DNA from: Moniliella sp. 'wahieum'
Taxonomy: Eukaryota; Basidiomycota; Moniliellomycetes; Moniliellales; Moniliellaceae
Assembly: GCA_003971905.1 (NCBI GenBank)
Contig: RSEE01000003.1
Span: 620,001 to 684,000 of the forward strand
DNA: 64,000 nt
Direction: 5' to 3'
Below the pieces are notes generated by a model. That model did not search any database and was not told the origin of the DNA. It was given only the letters and a program-made list of their open reading frames with translations. A program made the position numbers and the translations under genes. Positions 11,979-23,043 of the stretch are shown here, one piece after another (within the stretch, counting starts at the first letter, position 1; the number at the start of each line of letters is the position of its first letter).

Positions 11979-13669
11979 ATGCCCAGCGACGAAGAAAAGC
12001 ACAACCACACCCTCCTCCAGGCATTTGAATGGTACGTTTGGTTGGCAGTCGCCTCTGTTTTCCGTTGCGCACGACTGACCTAGATGGGGACAGGTACACT
12101 CCCGGGGGCGGAAACCACTGGCACTGGCTAGGGAAAAACGCCGAGCGGTTCGCGTCGATGGTCTAACGGATCTTGGCTTCCGCCGCCGTACAAGGCGGCG
12201 TCTGGTGACCAAAGCACTGGATACGACGTCTATGATCTCTGGGACTTTGGCCAGTTTCCCACCAAGGGCACGGACCCAGCCACGACGCAGACCAAGTATG
12301 GCGATCGGAAGGCGTTCGAGCAGGCCCTCGCCCAGCTCAACAAGGCAGGTGTGGAGCGGATTTACCTCGACGCCGTCCTCAACCACCGCATGGGTGCGGA
12401 CAAAACCGAGACTTTCCTCGCCCATCCGGTTAAGGAGGACAATCGGCTGGAGGAAGGCGAAGCGTACGATATTGAAGGCTATACCTCCTTCACATTCCCC
12501 AACCGCATTCCCGAGGGCAAAGCCAGTATCGATAAGCCGGAGTACTCTTCCGACCCACCTTTCTCTACCTTCCAGTGGACATTTAACCACTTTACTGGTG
12601 TCGACTGGGATCAGAAGCAGGAGAAGAACCAAGTGTTCCGCATTGAGGGCGATGAAAGAACTGGGCAAGGATGTGGATGGGGAGAAAGGATCGTACGACT
12701 ACCTGATGGGCGCCGATGTGGACCATGCGCATCCAGCAGTGCGAGAGGAACTTTTCCATTGGACCGAGTGGGTTCTGCGCACCTTCCCTATCAATGGAAT
12801 GCGCTTCGATGCGGTCAAACACATTTCTCGCGACTTTATTCGTGACTTTGTCCACCATTCTCGCCAAGTCTCTCGCGAAATGCGCAAGGAAAAGGGTCTG
12901 CCGCCCGCCAACGAGGATGAAGGGCCCATCCTCTTCTCTGTCGGCGAACTATGGAAAGACGATGTGGGGACCTGCGTCTCCTACTTGGAGCAGTTTGCCG
13001 CAGGCGAGAACGGGGAGCAGTTCTCCCTCTTTGATGCTCCCCTCCACTACAACTTTGTTCAGGCGGGCGAGCAGGGGAAAGACTTTGACCTGCGCACCAT
13101 TTTGACGACACGCTCGTCAAAGCCCGTCCACTGGACGCTGTCACCCTGGTCGCGAACCACGATACGCAACCGGGCCAAGCACTGCAGTCTGTCGTCGCCC
13201 CGCCCTTTGTGCCGCTCGCGTACGCGCTCATTCTCCTGAGGCAAGACGGGTTCCCATGTGTGTTCATTGGTGATCTCGATGGCTGCCATGGCCAGGGTGA
13301 GGGGGCGAGGCAACACACGAGGTGCCCCCCATGTCGGACCTGGACAAGTTATCTATGCCCGGCGGCACTTTGCGTATGTGAACAGCGCGATTTGGGACTT
13401 TGCCCAGTGTGTGGGATGGTCGCGGGCGGGGGACGAGGCGCATGATGGATGCGCCGTGGTAATCTGCAATGGCGAGGGAGGGGAAGAAGGTGCTCGAGAT
13501 GGCGAACGCTACAAGGGAAAGACCTTTGTCGACCTTCTTGGTTGGCACGAGGGGAGATTACTATCGGAGACGATGGAAGGCCGAGTTCCTTTGTCCTGCT
13601 AGCAGCGTGTCGATTTGGGTCCCGAAAGACTCGGAGGCCCTTCAGCACGTCCCAAACGGCAAAAAGTAG
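11979..13669 (+). CDS. Intracellular alpha-amylase, GH13 subfamily 5 type
   Basis: Hydrolyses internal alpha-1,4-glucosidic bonds. There is no signal peptide (MPSDEEKHNHTLLQAFEWY), so it is probably cytosolic, acting on glycogen-like glucans or in wall alpha-glucan synthesis as known for related fungal enzymes. Motifs in order: LQAFEWY; WLPPPYKAASG; GYDVYDLWDFGQF; YLDAVLNHRMGAD (region I); GMRFDAVKHI with the nucleophile Asp (region II); FSVGELWKDD with the acid/base Glu (region III); LVANHDTQPGQAL with the third catalytic Asp (region IV); LLRQDGFPCVF; a C-terminal beta domain ending VSIWVPKDSE. A 62-bp intron (12032-12093) restores EWYTPG. Several frame changes occur (about 12160, where a short stretch also seems missing, 12650, 13100, 13260 and 13545). 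All catalytic residues are present. Confidence 0.88.
12032..12093 (+). other. Intron in alpha-amylase gene
   Basis: GTACGT donor and GGGACAG acceptor. Splicing produces GAATGG-TAC (EWY), the conserved first strand of the GH13_5 barrel. Confidence 0.8.
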
Positions 13670-14385
13670 TTTGGAAATGATGCCACTGCGAAACCCGTCT
13701 GGGTCAGTGGAGTAAAAATGCATATAAAACCCCCATCCATCTGATCCCGCTTTCCCCGAAGGACGTACGAGTGGTGATGCAAGCGGTCGTGCAAGTTGGA
13801 AAAGCAAACGCACAAGGAAAATGTGGTTGTAGCAGATCATTCGTAGCGCCGGGATGAGACGAGATATGGTTGGTCGGTCTGATGGAACACATTGGCCTGC
13901 CACGAGGCATGATCATGAGCGACTAGATTTCCTATTGATGGTACACGTTTTCCCCGTCGCATCTCTCGATGGAATTGGGTATTCCCCTGACTCACTTTCT
14001 GCCCTTGAGCTCCGGCCCGCCCACGCCCAGACTCGTCATTCCCTGAAAAGGGGTATGCAAAGTAGGTTTGAATAGTACGCATACACCTACACCAACCTAC
14101 CATGTTTGTTGTAACTACTTTTCGAGGCTCGTCCTTCGTCATTTTTGAGCTGGCCCGCGAAAGATGATCACATCAATTATCAATGGAAGGAATCGTCGCA
14201 TGGCGAATGCAAGGAAGAATACACGGTGGGTAATGGGCAGGCGGTACACTGTTCTGGGTCGAGAAGGGGGGGGGAAGAGGGTCCAGTGGGCCACAAGCCG
14301 TAGCAAAAAGCTCGGCCCATCACAGACGATGAACAAGAGAGAATGGAGGTGATCTTGGTGTCAAACGTGATCTTGGCGGTAAACG
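13670..14385. other. Convergent intergenic region, no gene seen
   Basis: Lies between the 3' ends of the amylase and the M50B-like gene. Only short, unconvincing frames. A dyad-like GTTAATCGTTAAC lies just beyond the M50B stop (about 14383-14398). Confidence 0.4.
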
Positions 14386-15399
14386 TTAATCGTTAACCTT
14401 AAGGAATGGGTCGGCCTCTTGCTGAGCCGCTGTGCGTTTGAACGCAACGATGCCCACAATCACACCACAGGCAAAGAATCCGACGGCGATCAGCAACCAG
14501 ATAAACCCGTGGCACTGTGGTGTACCTCCAAAGAGCTTGGCAAACGCAGATGCATCCGATTCGTTCACCTTGCGGAAGATGAGGTCGTCGCAGATGTCCC
14601 AGATACAGTAGAGACAGTTGTGGACCCCCTTCGCGAGTCAGATAGGTTAGTCGTGATGAGGATAAAAGTGCGAGTGAAGGAAAGGGAGGGAGAAAAGACG
14701 CACGATGAACAGAACAAAGAAACGCAGCGCTACCGAGTCCTTGATGAACCAGAAGGCTAGGAATACTGTGCAGAGTTAGTAGATGTGTTTCTAAAGGGAA
14801 AGGACGTACGGCCAACCCAGATCTGTCGCAGTAAAGAAGATAGTTCAAAGGATCAAAGAAGGCGAATCAGCTTCAGGCTGCAACAAAGCAGCATAGGGGT
14901 ATGTACACACAATAACTAAAAGCCAGGTGAACCAATCCCGCCGGGCCCACCACAGAGTGATGAGAAAGAAGACGCCCACGACAATAGAGGCGATCGATTT
15001 GGATGCCTTTTCATCGAATCCGCAAGCAATCAGGGCGGCACCAATAAAGGCACTCCCGGTATAGCCAGCTGGAAGAGTGAGGGCAGGGATGCCACCGCGC
15101 ATACGGGTCACACCACCTCGTAGGGGTCGAGCTCGATGCTCTCGATTTTGCACAAGTGAGCAGACCGACGGCGGCATGGGGAGAATCGTGGAACCCAACG
15201 GCCAGCAGACGGAAGGGGTAAAACACCAGTTGACAACCGGCAGCCAGCTCAGGAGCGCAATGGCGGCAATATAGCAGCAGGCCACGATCACCACCACTTT
15301 TTGGTCCGAAGTCAGGGAGGGCGAGGCGGTTGGTCGACGTGCTGCCGCTGCCGTCATTCCCCATGCGCGTGCAGAGGGAGGATGGTACAAGGCTGGCAT
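14386..15399 (-). CDS. Fungal M50B-like (site-2-protease-like) membrane peptidase
   Basis: Polytopic membrane protein of the fungal peptidase M50B-like family. Visible blocks: helix VVVIVACCYIAAIALLSWLP; FYPFRLLAVGFHDSPHAAVG, which covers the zinc motif; GGVTRMRGGIPALTLPAGYTG; FIGAALIACGFDEKASK; VVGVFFLITLWWARRDWFTW; AFWFIKDSVALRFFVLF; CIWDICDDLIFRKVNESDAS; and a last helix FIWLLIAVGFFACGVIVGI. The zinc motif reads HDSPH, where HExxH is expected. Inserting one G and removing one C would give HEFSH, so two nearby base errors are plausible. Likely introns: 14823-14910, 14766-14809 and about 14630-14705. The start at 15399 is the first ATG upstream of helix 1. The role in the cell is unknown; related enzymes cleave membrane-bound regulators. 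Confidence 0.82.
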
Positions 15400-16706
15400 G
15401 GTCAATCTTCAAGGTGGGGCTCGCGCCAGTCAAGCCAGTGAGGGAAGGACGCTGTTAGGCGTGGGGCACTGGGTGCAGACGGTGGTGGAAGAGGGGAGAG
15501 GCAGGGGACGCACCCTCCGCAGTGACCGTATTCAACGTCTACTTTTGGGCCGGTGCTACTGTCCTGTGCTGCGCTGCGCCACTTGCGGTCCGACAGGTCA
15601 CACTGCGCCTGTGGCGTCCACAGCAGCTCAACCCTCCTGGCTGCCCTGTGCTGCGAGGGAAGGATCATTCGCGCAGATCATCGATCATCGATCACAGCGA
15701 TCACCCCTTTCTCAGGTGGGAGCCTGAGCATTTCGCATCATGCATCATGCATCACGCAGGGTGGGGCAGTATACTTGCCCCCCCCCCTTTTGAGCCAAAG
15801 GGTCTACTGTGTTCTGCGCCGCAAGCTTGTACTTGAAAGGGGCCGATTAGCTGTTGCTCCGACTATTGACGATTCCGGCCTACTTGGCAAGTTTTTCGTG
15901 GGTGCCCAATTGCGATTTCCGGTGGTTCCTAATTAACAGGTTACGCTCCGAGTTCCATCGCTCCACGCCACTGTTGCACGCATCGGTCCCTACTATTGGC
16001 AGGCCTCCTTCATTCCACCATCCATTCTTTCGGCATCAAGTCGATGACCTTGCTCTTGTTCTTGGTGCTCCCTCGGTTCGGAGCAATCTGACCTTCTAGA
16101 CTAGATCAGACGCCCTGTGAGGTTTTGACTTCACGAGACGGGGAAGAGATCCCTGTAAAGTGCAAGACGAGCTGGATCAGGCTCAAGACGAGAAGGAGAC
16201 CGAGGTGGAGTCGAGCTTGGTGAACACGCTCCTCAAGGAGCAAGCCTCTCTTTGGTCGAAGCGCGGTAAAGTAGTTAACATTTCTGTATTCTGGCGATTC
16301 TATGCCTGCATACCCCTTCGTGGTCCGCCCATCATGATGGAAGCGTTGCTCGTGAAAGCGATCCTTGGTCTAGTGCGAAGGTGAACGAGTTGTTTTGGTC
16401 AGGTGCTGGCAGTGGACCTGGACGATCCGGACATGTGCCAAAAGCCGACGTGAAACTCAGGTGGGGCGTGGCCTGGTGTGCTGGTTTCGGGCGTCACGCG
16501 CCACACCATGATGTGATGCATGATGCATGGTCGTTGAAAGTGGATTGCAATTTGATCGATGATGTGGGCCACCATTTGAACGTTTTAATTTCTTGAAGAA
16601 GGAAGGCGTTCGGAAGTTCAGAACACGGCTGGCTGAAGGCAGGTGGTAGCTTGCGAAGCTGCGCTTCTCCTTTGGCCACCACCAGTCCCTGATCGACCCG
16701 TACGCG
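15400..16706. other. Divergent intergenic region M50B-like / eIF2A
   Basis: No firm gene. Holds GATCATC (15676-15693), CATCATG (15736-15755) and TGATGCA (16514-16529) heptamer arrays and a C-run at about 15778. A short frame at 16160-16384 begins with a charged helix-like stretch (DELDQAQDEKETEVESSL) that looks coding but has no recognisable continuation. Confidence 0.4.
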
Positions 16707-18485
16707 ATGAGCGCTGCACAGTACGCTTGGCGCACCGGAAAGGCCTTTGGACTGGCCACCGGCGCACCCTCCTACGCTCCCGCTGGCGACTTTGCGGGCC
16801 AACGCTCGGTAAACGTTCAGTATGCGCCGGACGGGTCTGTTGTAGCCGCCGCCCTGCCCGATGCGGTGGCTATCTACTCTGCGGACGACAAGGATGCCGG
16901 GCAGTTGGTGCGCACGCTTCCTGTCAGTGGTGTGATTGACCTGGCCTTTTCCCCGCTGGGGAACTTTATCTCCACGTGGTCGCGTCCGGTCAAGACGGAC
17001 GATGGTGCTGGCCTGGTTCCCAACTTGATCATTTGGGAGGTCAAGTCGGGCAAGAAGGTGGGCGAGTTTGAACGCAAGACACAGGAGGGTGCCTTCTTTC
17101 AGTTCTCTTCCAATGAGACCTACTGTATTCGCCAAGTTACGAATGAGCTGCAGGTGTTTGACTGCGCCAGCTAGCTGAGGGGAGCGCCCCTGTGCCCCTC
17201 GGCAAGCTTCGTGTGGAGGGTTTGACGAGCTTTGCTCTGGGTCCCAGAAAAGCCCTCGCTTGCCGCGTTTGTGGGTGAGAAGAAGGGAAAGCCCGCGTCG
17301 GTGCGCGTGTTTACGTTGGTCTCCTGTCTGGACGGGAACAAGACGCCGGCCCCTGTCTCTCAAAAGACGTTTTTCAAGGCCGACAAGATCCAAATGAAGT
17401 GGAATGCGAGTGGGTCGGCACTCTTGTTTATGACCTCGACCGAGGTGGACAAGACGGGCCAATCCTACTATGGCGAAAACAACCTCTACATGATGACTTC
17501 GAGGGGCGAATTTGACTGCCGCGTTGGTCCTCGAGAAGGAAGGCCCGATCCATGACTTTACTTGGAGCCCTAATGGACGCGAATTTGTCGTCATCTACGG
17601 CTACATGCCAGCCAAGACTGTGTTGTTCTCGTACAAGGTCAACGTGATTGCCGAGCTGGGCGTGGCCCCGCGTAACTTTGTTGCCTTCAACCCGCAGGGC
17701 CGTTTCCTTCTCCTCGGTGGCTTTGGCAACTTGCACGGCACGGTTGACGTGTGGGATCGGGAAAACCTATCGCAAGGCAAGGTGTACACGTTTGAGGCGC
17801 CTGGCAGCTCGGTGTGCCAATGGTCGCCTGACGGTCTGTTCATCCTTACTGCTGTGCTCTCTCCCCGTCTGCGAGTGGACAACGGGGTGCGTCTCTGGCA
17901 CTGCACTGGCAAGCTGGTACACGTGGTTCCGGCCGAGGAACTGTACCAGGCCTCGTGGCGGCCAGCGCTTCCTGGGACTGAGCCGGCTTTCCCATCTGTT
18001 CTTCCGCCTGCGCCGGAGGCTTCGCCCTCGGCACAGGCAAGCCAGACATCCAAATCTGCTAAGCCGGCTGGAGCGGCCAAGGTTTACCGCCCACCGGGCG
18101 CCCGTGCGCTTGGCGGGGACGCGGGACCCACCTCGCTTTCCTCCTCATGGCGGCGTCCGGATTGGGAGACAGTGGGGCGTACGTGCCGCCATCGGCTCGC
18201 GGGGGACGCAAGACCGTTCCTGGTGCCCCTCCTGGAAGCGCTCCCAAGAAGGGTAAGAAGGACAAGGCGGCTCCTGCGCCTGCGCCGGTTGCTTCGGCGG
18301 GCGTAGCGGACGCCTCGGGATCGTTCAACAACTCGCTGGAGAAAAAGGTGCGGAACCTCAACAAGAAGCTCAAGGCGATCCAGGAGTTGAAGGACCGGCA
18401 GGCTCGCGGGGAACAGCTCGAGGCCAACCAGCTGCAGAAGATTGCAGGTGAGAAGGAGATCCGCGATGAGCTTGCGTCGCTTTGA
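16707..18485 (+). CDS. eIF2A: Eukaryotic translation initiation factor 2A (eIF2A)
   Basis: Non-canonical initiation factor that delivers initiator tRNA in a GTP-independent way. Starts MSAAQYAWRTGKAFGL, typical for fungi. WD40-type propeller: VQYAPDGSVVAAALPDAVAI, SGVIDLAFSPLGNFISTW, NLIIWEVKSGKKV, IQMKWNASGSALLFM, GPIHDFTWSPNGREFVVIYG, FNPQGRFLLLGGFGN, VDVWDRENL, CQWSPDGLFILTAVLSPRLR and NGVRLWHCTGKLVH. The tail has AKVYRPPGARALG and GAYVPPSARGG, then a basic Ala/Pro-rich linker and the C-terminal helix KKVRNLNKKLKAIQELKDRQ that binds the initiation machinery. The frame changes at about 17172, 17235, 17510 and 18125. The protein is otherwise complete, at about 590 residues, as expected for the family. 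Confidence 0.93.
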
Positions 18486-19727
18486 ACTCGCCCTTTAGGT
18501 GCAATGCATGTCCACGAGTAAACGGATGGATGGCGTAGGCTGTTCATCTCGATCATCTGAGGGCTGGTATAGCGGACCTGGGATTTAAGGTACTGAAGGT
18601 GAAGGTACTGAGTGTTGAGTCGAGCTGAACACCCGCGCTCTGGGGTCTGAAGACGAGGGGTCGGAGCGGGCCGTCATACTAGCGTCAAGCGACACGTGCA
18701 GCCGGTGTCAGGAAAAAGGTTGGTCGCGAGAAGTAGTCAGAGCCCGCTAGCTATCGGAAATAGTAAATGCCAAGCTGTCCCTGTCCGGGGATGTCCACGA
18801 GCTGCTTGCCCTGAGAGCACTGGAACAGGTGTGCGGAAATGTGTGGGCGCGTCGTTGGTCGCGTCGTGCCGCACTTTTCAGCATCCACAATTGACGGCCA
18901 GCACCAGAACGCACCACACATCCTCGCATTCAGCTATGGTCCGTAGACATCGAGGTCGCTCCCCCCTACCAACCACGGGAAAGATAGAAGATGAGTCTGA
19001 CGAGGATCAATTGACCATTGCTCACACACATGCGCCCATCACGTCCATACTTATCTGCTTTTGCTCCAGTATTATGCTATTGGAGACAAGTAACGGAATC
19101 CATAAAGGTCCTGGCTGCCAGTTGGTGATACCAAGGACGTCTCCTATTATTTGGTGGGCACCTTCCTACCGTGCTGTGCCATCATGCAGTATATATAGAG
19201 TGAAGCTTATAGCAGAGAGGTCCCACGCATGGGTCACGCTGTAGGGTGGGAGGGGGTGCTAGCATCTGAGTGTAATGGTGAGAGGCGACAGACCTACTCC
19301 GGCCAGACACACCATACAGTGAGTGATGTCACTCACCGCGCTTCCCCATGATCTTTCTGGAGGGAGCCAACCAACCCTTCTAGAACGTCGCTGCCGAGGA
19401 GCGCCTTCATCCAAATCCTCTCTCATCATCGATCATCCTCTCTCATCATTCTACCTCCGATCCTCACGCCTTGGGATAAAGCGAACCTAGTAGGAGGTCC
19501 AGTAGGCACCACCTCATTTGCGTGCTGGTGTTACAAACTATGCGCACCCAGCTATTCCTTCTGAACGATTGCACTCAAAAGATTTTCTGTGCAGACACGT
19601 AGGCTCACGAATTCAAAAGCCGTGGTGCATCTCAGTACATCCCGCAGGGCACAGCCCGGTGGTAGGTAATAGAAGACAGAGGAAAGTCGCAATACACTTC
19701 ACTTCAGACCAGCTGGAGAGTGAAAAG
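18486..19727. other. Convergent intergenic region, no gene seen
   Basis: Between the 3' ends of eIF2A and the secreted lysozyme-like gene. Somewhat richer in A and T than its neighbours. Short tandem TCTCTCATCATCGATCATCC-like stretches lie near 19425-19450. No tRNA or convincing frame found. Confidence 0.4.
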
Positions 19728-21060
19728 TTAATGGAAGTCGACCAGTCCTTGCCGGACAGTGTGGGTAAGGCTTGGCGCGTTGCCATTGTAGAAATGACCG
19801 AGACCCTGCATGACAGTGTTGATGTAACCGCCACTGCCCTTGTCTCCCGAAGTCTGGAAACCGTCGTCCGCATTGGGTCCGGCGAACCACGTGCCAAGTC
19901 CAGTAGCCATGTTGGCCTTGACACCAGAGTTGACAGAGATGCGACCACCGTTCTTGGCCTCCGAGGCGAGACGGGACCAGTCCCCGGGGTCTGCCGAGCC
20001 CGTCCGGGCCTCGTTCGACTGAATCCATTCAGCGACATGAATGTTGATCCAAGGGCGGAGCAAGTCCTGTTGGGTGAGCGACTGGAGGTCAATGGGCTTG
20101 TTGGTCTTGTAGTCGATCAAGGTGCCCATCTTGCCCTTGCCCAAGAAAAGGTGTTGGTCGTAGTGGCATGCTGCTGGAACAAAGTCAACTCTCCTGAACT
20201 TCCGCCCGGAGTGACCTGGAGAGCACCCCATGCCGTTCCGTCCACCATGTTGGCTTGGAAGTCCGACTCGGTCCGAATGTCCGCCATGATGGTACGGCAA
20301 ACCAGCTCGAGAGGCAGGTCGGGCCAGTACCGCTGCGCCGAGTCCCAAATTGCCTCGACATATTCGTCAAAGTGCGATTGAGCATTGTTCGTGTCCCCAA
20401 CCGCACTGAGGAAGCTGGTGAGATCAGACTTGAGTTGCTGCTTGCTGTATCCAGAGCTGGATCCCGAAGAGCCCGAAGAGCCCGAGGATCCCGCAGAGCC
20501 CGAAGAACCCGAAGAGCTGGAAGAACCCGAATCCGAGTCCGAAGAACCGGACCCGGAACCCCAACTCCGGCTGGAAGAGGAAGAAGACTTGGAGCCGCTC
20601 TTGTAGTGCAAATTACCTTTCAACGACGACGCACTGGCCGCGGCAGAGGCCGAATACGACGGTGCGTCCGAGCAGCTTCCGTCAGAAGATGCTTCGGAGC
20701 CCGATGAGGAATCCGAGCCAGCAGAGCCCGAGCCGGAAGAGCCCGAACCCCAACTGGAGCTGGAATCCGATCCCGAGTCGGAACCCGATGAAGGAGATCC
20801 GGTCGGAGCAGCAGACCCCGGGCCCGAACCAGCGGTGCCCGAGGGAATGAGGTGGTGGTGGATGGACCAGTGCTTGGAATGACGTTTCTTGAAGCGCATC
20901 CGACCGGGGGCGTCGACTTGCCACACGGGCTCAGGGACAGGCGCACGCGCCTGTTCAAACGCACGAGCAACGTGCATGTGGTTCCCCTTGACGAAGGAAG
21001 GTCGGCAGCGACCGGCGCTACCAATCCGACGGCGACAAGAATGTGCTTGAGGGCGACCAT
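19728..21060 (-). CDS. Secreted Ser/Gly-rich protein with lysozyme/transglycosylase-like domain
   Basis: The N-terminal signal peptide MVALKHILVAVGLVAPVAAD is followed by a basic pro-region with KR pairs (RMRFKKRHSKHWS), suggesting Kex2-type processing. A long Ser/Gly/Asp-rich low-complexity spacer (about 20840-20440) follows, then a globular domain: AIWDSAQRYWPDLPLELVCR, MADIRTESDFQANMV, GTAWGALQVTPGGSSGEL, PWINIHVAEWIQSNEAR, ATGLGTWFAGPNADDGFQTS, YINTVMQGLGHFYNG. The order ES[DN]F..N....G.LQV resembles the Glu-centred core of SLT/lysozyme-fold enzymes, so cutting of peptidoglycan or chitin is possible; this is inference. The frame changes after the signal peptide and at about 20180. A TATAAAG lies about 190 bp upstream (21248-21254). 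Start context is CACCATGG. Confidence 0.65.
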
Positions 21061-21247
21061 GGTGAATATGAATAGGGTGGAGAGAAGGTGGCGAGCGGAG
21101 GTATCGTAAGGTTGAGGAGGTAGGGTAGGGGCAAGGACTAGACCGGCTAGTGGGAATCAGGGGACAGAGCCTGCTCTGTGAAGGTGTGGGTGGGTGGTGG
21201 TGGTGGTGGGGTGGGGGGAGACGCAGGAAGAGGGGGAAAGGAGGCAA

Positions 21248-21254
21248 CTTTATA
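21248..21254 (-). promoter_or_regulatory. TATA-like box upstream of secreted lysozyme-like gene
   Basis: Reads TATAAAG on the minus strand, 188 bp before the chosen ATG at 21060. The pyrimidine-rich stretch between them fits a fungal promoter. Confidence 0.4.
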
Positions 21255-22320
21255 CCACGGGGGAGAAGTATGGACCTACAAGTGTAGGGGCTGGGCGGGC
21301 ACACTGGGCGTATGCGACAGTAGGGATGCCAGCGTGGCGCAGTGGAGTAGTGTGTGCAGAACAGAGCAGGGCGCAGAGGGCCTGTGTGCTGTGGGATCTG
21401 TTTCCGCGTCTGGATTGTGGATGAGTACGATCGATGAGTACTCAGACGGAGTGCGGGGTAGGCGTTAGCTGCGTAGTTAGGCCGGGGACCTGGGCTTGCC
21501 TGTTTGGGGATGGCTTGGCTTGGCTTGGCCTGGCTGTCCTGCCCCTAGCAGGTACTGCGGACGGGGTGCTGGGCACGGCGCGAGTGTCATCGACCGCCGT
21601 CAAAGTGTTCTTTTTCTGACAGCATGTCTGCCTCCCTGTGCCCGCCTCCTGCCAGTGACGAGTGGCGGCGATGCAGGATGCATGCATGATGTGCTGCAAC
21701 GCAGCACGACACCTGAGACGAGACAGACCAGGGGCTTCCGGCGCCTCCGTCTCAGATCTCAGATCGCATGTGCCATGCCTGGTGGCGCTCTGCTTGCCCT
21801 TTGAGCACTTGGGCGCCAGCCTGCGCCAGCATGGAATGGAACGTGGACATGGAATGCCGGTGGTGGTGACCGGTGACTAGCTGACGACTAGCTGACTAGC
21901 CACTACTCAAGTTGAGTGCACTGCAGGGGGGTGAGTCATACGTGAAGGACTGACATTGACACTCTGCGAGGCCCTGGTTTGCCCAGCGCCAGGCGCCACA
22001 TATCGGGGACCAACACCACCGGGACAAATACGTCGACCCCGTTTCTTGGGTTGCATGTGCCGAAGCAAAAGAGATGGATCCAAACCAGCCACTGTGGGCA
22101 CTGGCCGTATCATACGCCCTTCCACCCTGCATCCACGTTGCTCAAGATTACTACTCGCTTTAGGCTTCAAGCCTCAGGATTGGCGAGTGGCAAGTAACCC
22201 ACCGGCTCCAATATAGTCTTCCCCAGCGGACAGCCCGCTAAGCCGTTTCCTGCAGCCGTTCCTTCAATCTGGCCGCATCGCCCGCCGTCATTCTCCCTTC
22301 CACACGCGCACCTATTGTCG

Positions 22321-22340
22321 CCCCCCCCCCCCCCCCCCCC
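22321..22340. repeat. C20 homopolymer
   Basis: Twenty uninterrupted C bases. The length is likely to be unreliable in any sequencing read. Confidence 0.9.
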
Positions 22341-22430
22341 AATCGCTATAGCTATGTACGCTCTTGCTGCCTCCATAGCATTGGTAACACGGGGGGGGCA
22401 ACGAAAAGAAAACATCGACCTCAGTGAAGC

Positions 22431-22436
22431 AAAAAA
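22431..22436 (-). terminator. Pol III oligo-T terminator of tRNA-Trp
   Basis: Six T residues on the minus strand directly after the tRNA 3' end. Confidence 0.6.
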
Positions 22437-22516
22437 TGACCCCTACCGATTTGAACGGATGACCTTGAGGATACCAACAACTGGAATCTCACGCGCTACC
22501 GCTGCGCCAAGAGGCC
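22437..22516 (-). tRNA. tRNA-Trp (anticodon CCA) with a short intron
   Basis: Reading the minus strand: acceptor GGCCTCT pairs with AGGGGTC (with two G-U pairs), discriminator A, D-arm TGGCGCAGCGGTAGCGCG (box A), anticodon-arm TGAGATTCCA, a short intron, TCCTCA, then AAGGTC and T-arm ATCCGTTCAAATCGGT (box B). CCA sits in the anticodon position, as in tRNA-Trp. The 3' half of the T stem is one base short compared with the normal five-pair stem, which fits a base deletion in the sequence. A T-run just past the 3' end (plus strand A-run 22431-22436) would serve as the Pol III terminator. Confidence 0.75.
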
Positions 22517-23043
22517 AGAGACATCAATCGCAGTTTTCAATTTCATGTAAGGATCGTTCAGAAAGTTGATCTGTCGTCTCTCTGGATCACAGATTCACCT
22601 CAAGATGGGAGTACGACATGTTATCTCTGCTCATGCAAGCGGATGGCGAGCAGGCCAAATTGCCGGGATGCACTCAAGCCCACTTGGACTTATGACGCGG
22701 ACGACGCAACGTCACTCGGCCGTCAAGTCTGGTAACACGGCATTTGCCCAAAACAACTATATAGGGGAGGAATTCGGTCAATCTACCACCCACTTCACAC
22801 CTGTACAGGTCTCTAGCTTCAAGTCTCTTCAACAAGGTACCACAAGTTCATCTGCAAACTGATAACTCGACACAAAACTCTTAACTGAAGTGGCCATCAG
22901 TTCTGGTGGGCGTTTCACATGGATCTTTTAGGGCAGGCAACATGATGTTAACCAATCGTAAAGATGCGTCTCTATCCTGCATAGGAGTGCAGTCACTAGA
23001 GCAAGGAGCGAAGCATGGCCCACCGGAAAGTGATGCGTGCAGC
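22517..23043. other. Intergenic region, no gene seen
   Basis: Between the tRNA-Trp gene and the 3' end of the uS12 gene. Only short frames and no clear repeats. Confidence 0.4.

Larger units (their letters stand above)
21061..22436. other. Intergenic region with poly-C tract
   Basis: No gene seen. Contains the TATA-like site of the secreted protein gene, a TGGCT/TTGGC run (about 21510-21535) and a pure C20 homopolymer (22321-22340). Confidence 0.45.

Noticed and set aside
16160-16384. Short frame with a charged helix-like start upstream of eIF2A
   Set aside because: No homology recognised, no splice path into eIF2A, and its second half does not look coding; kept only as a note in the gap entry.
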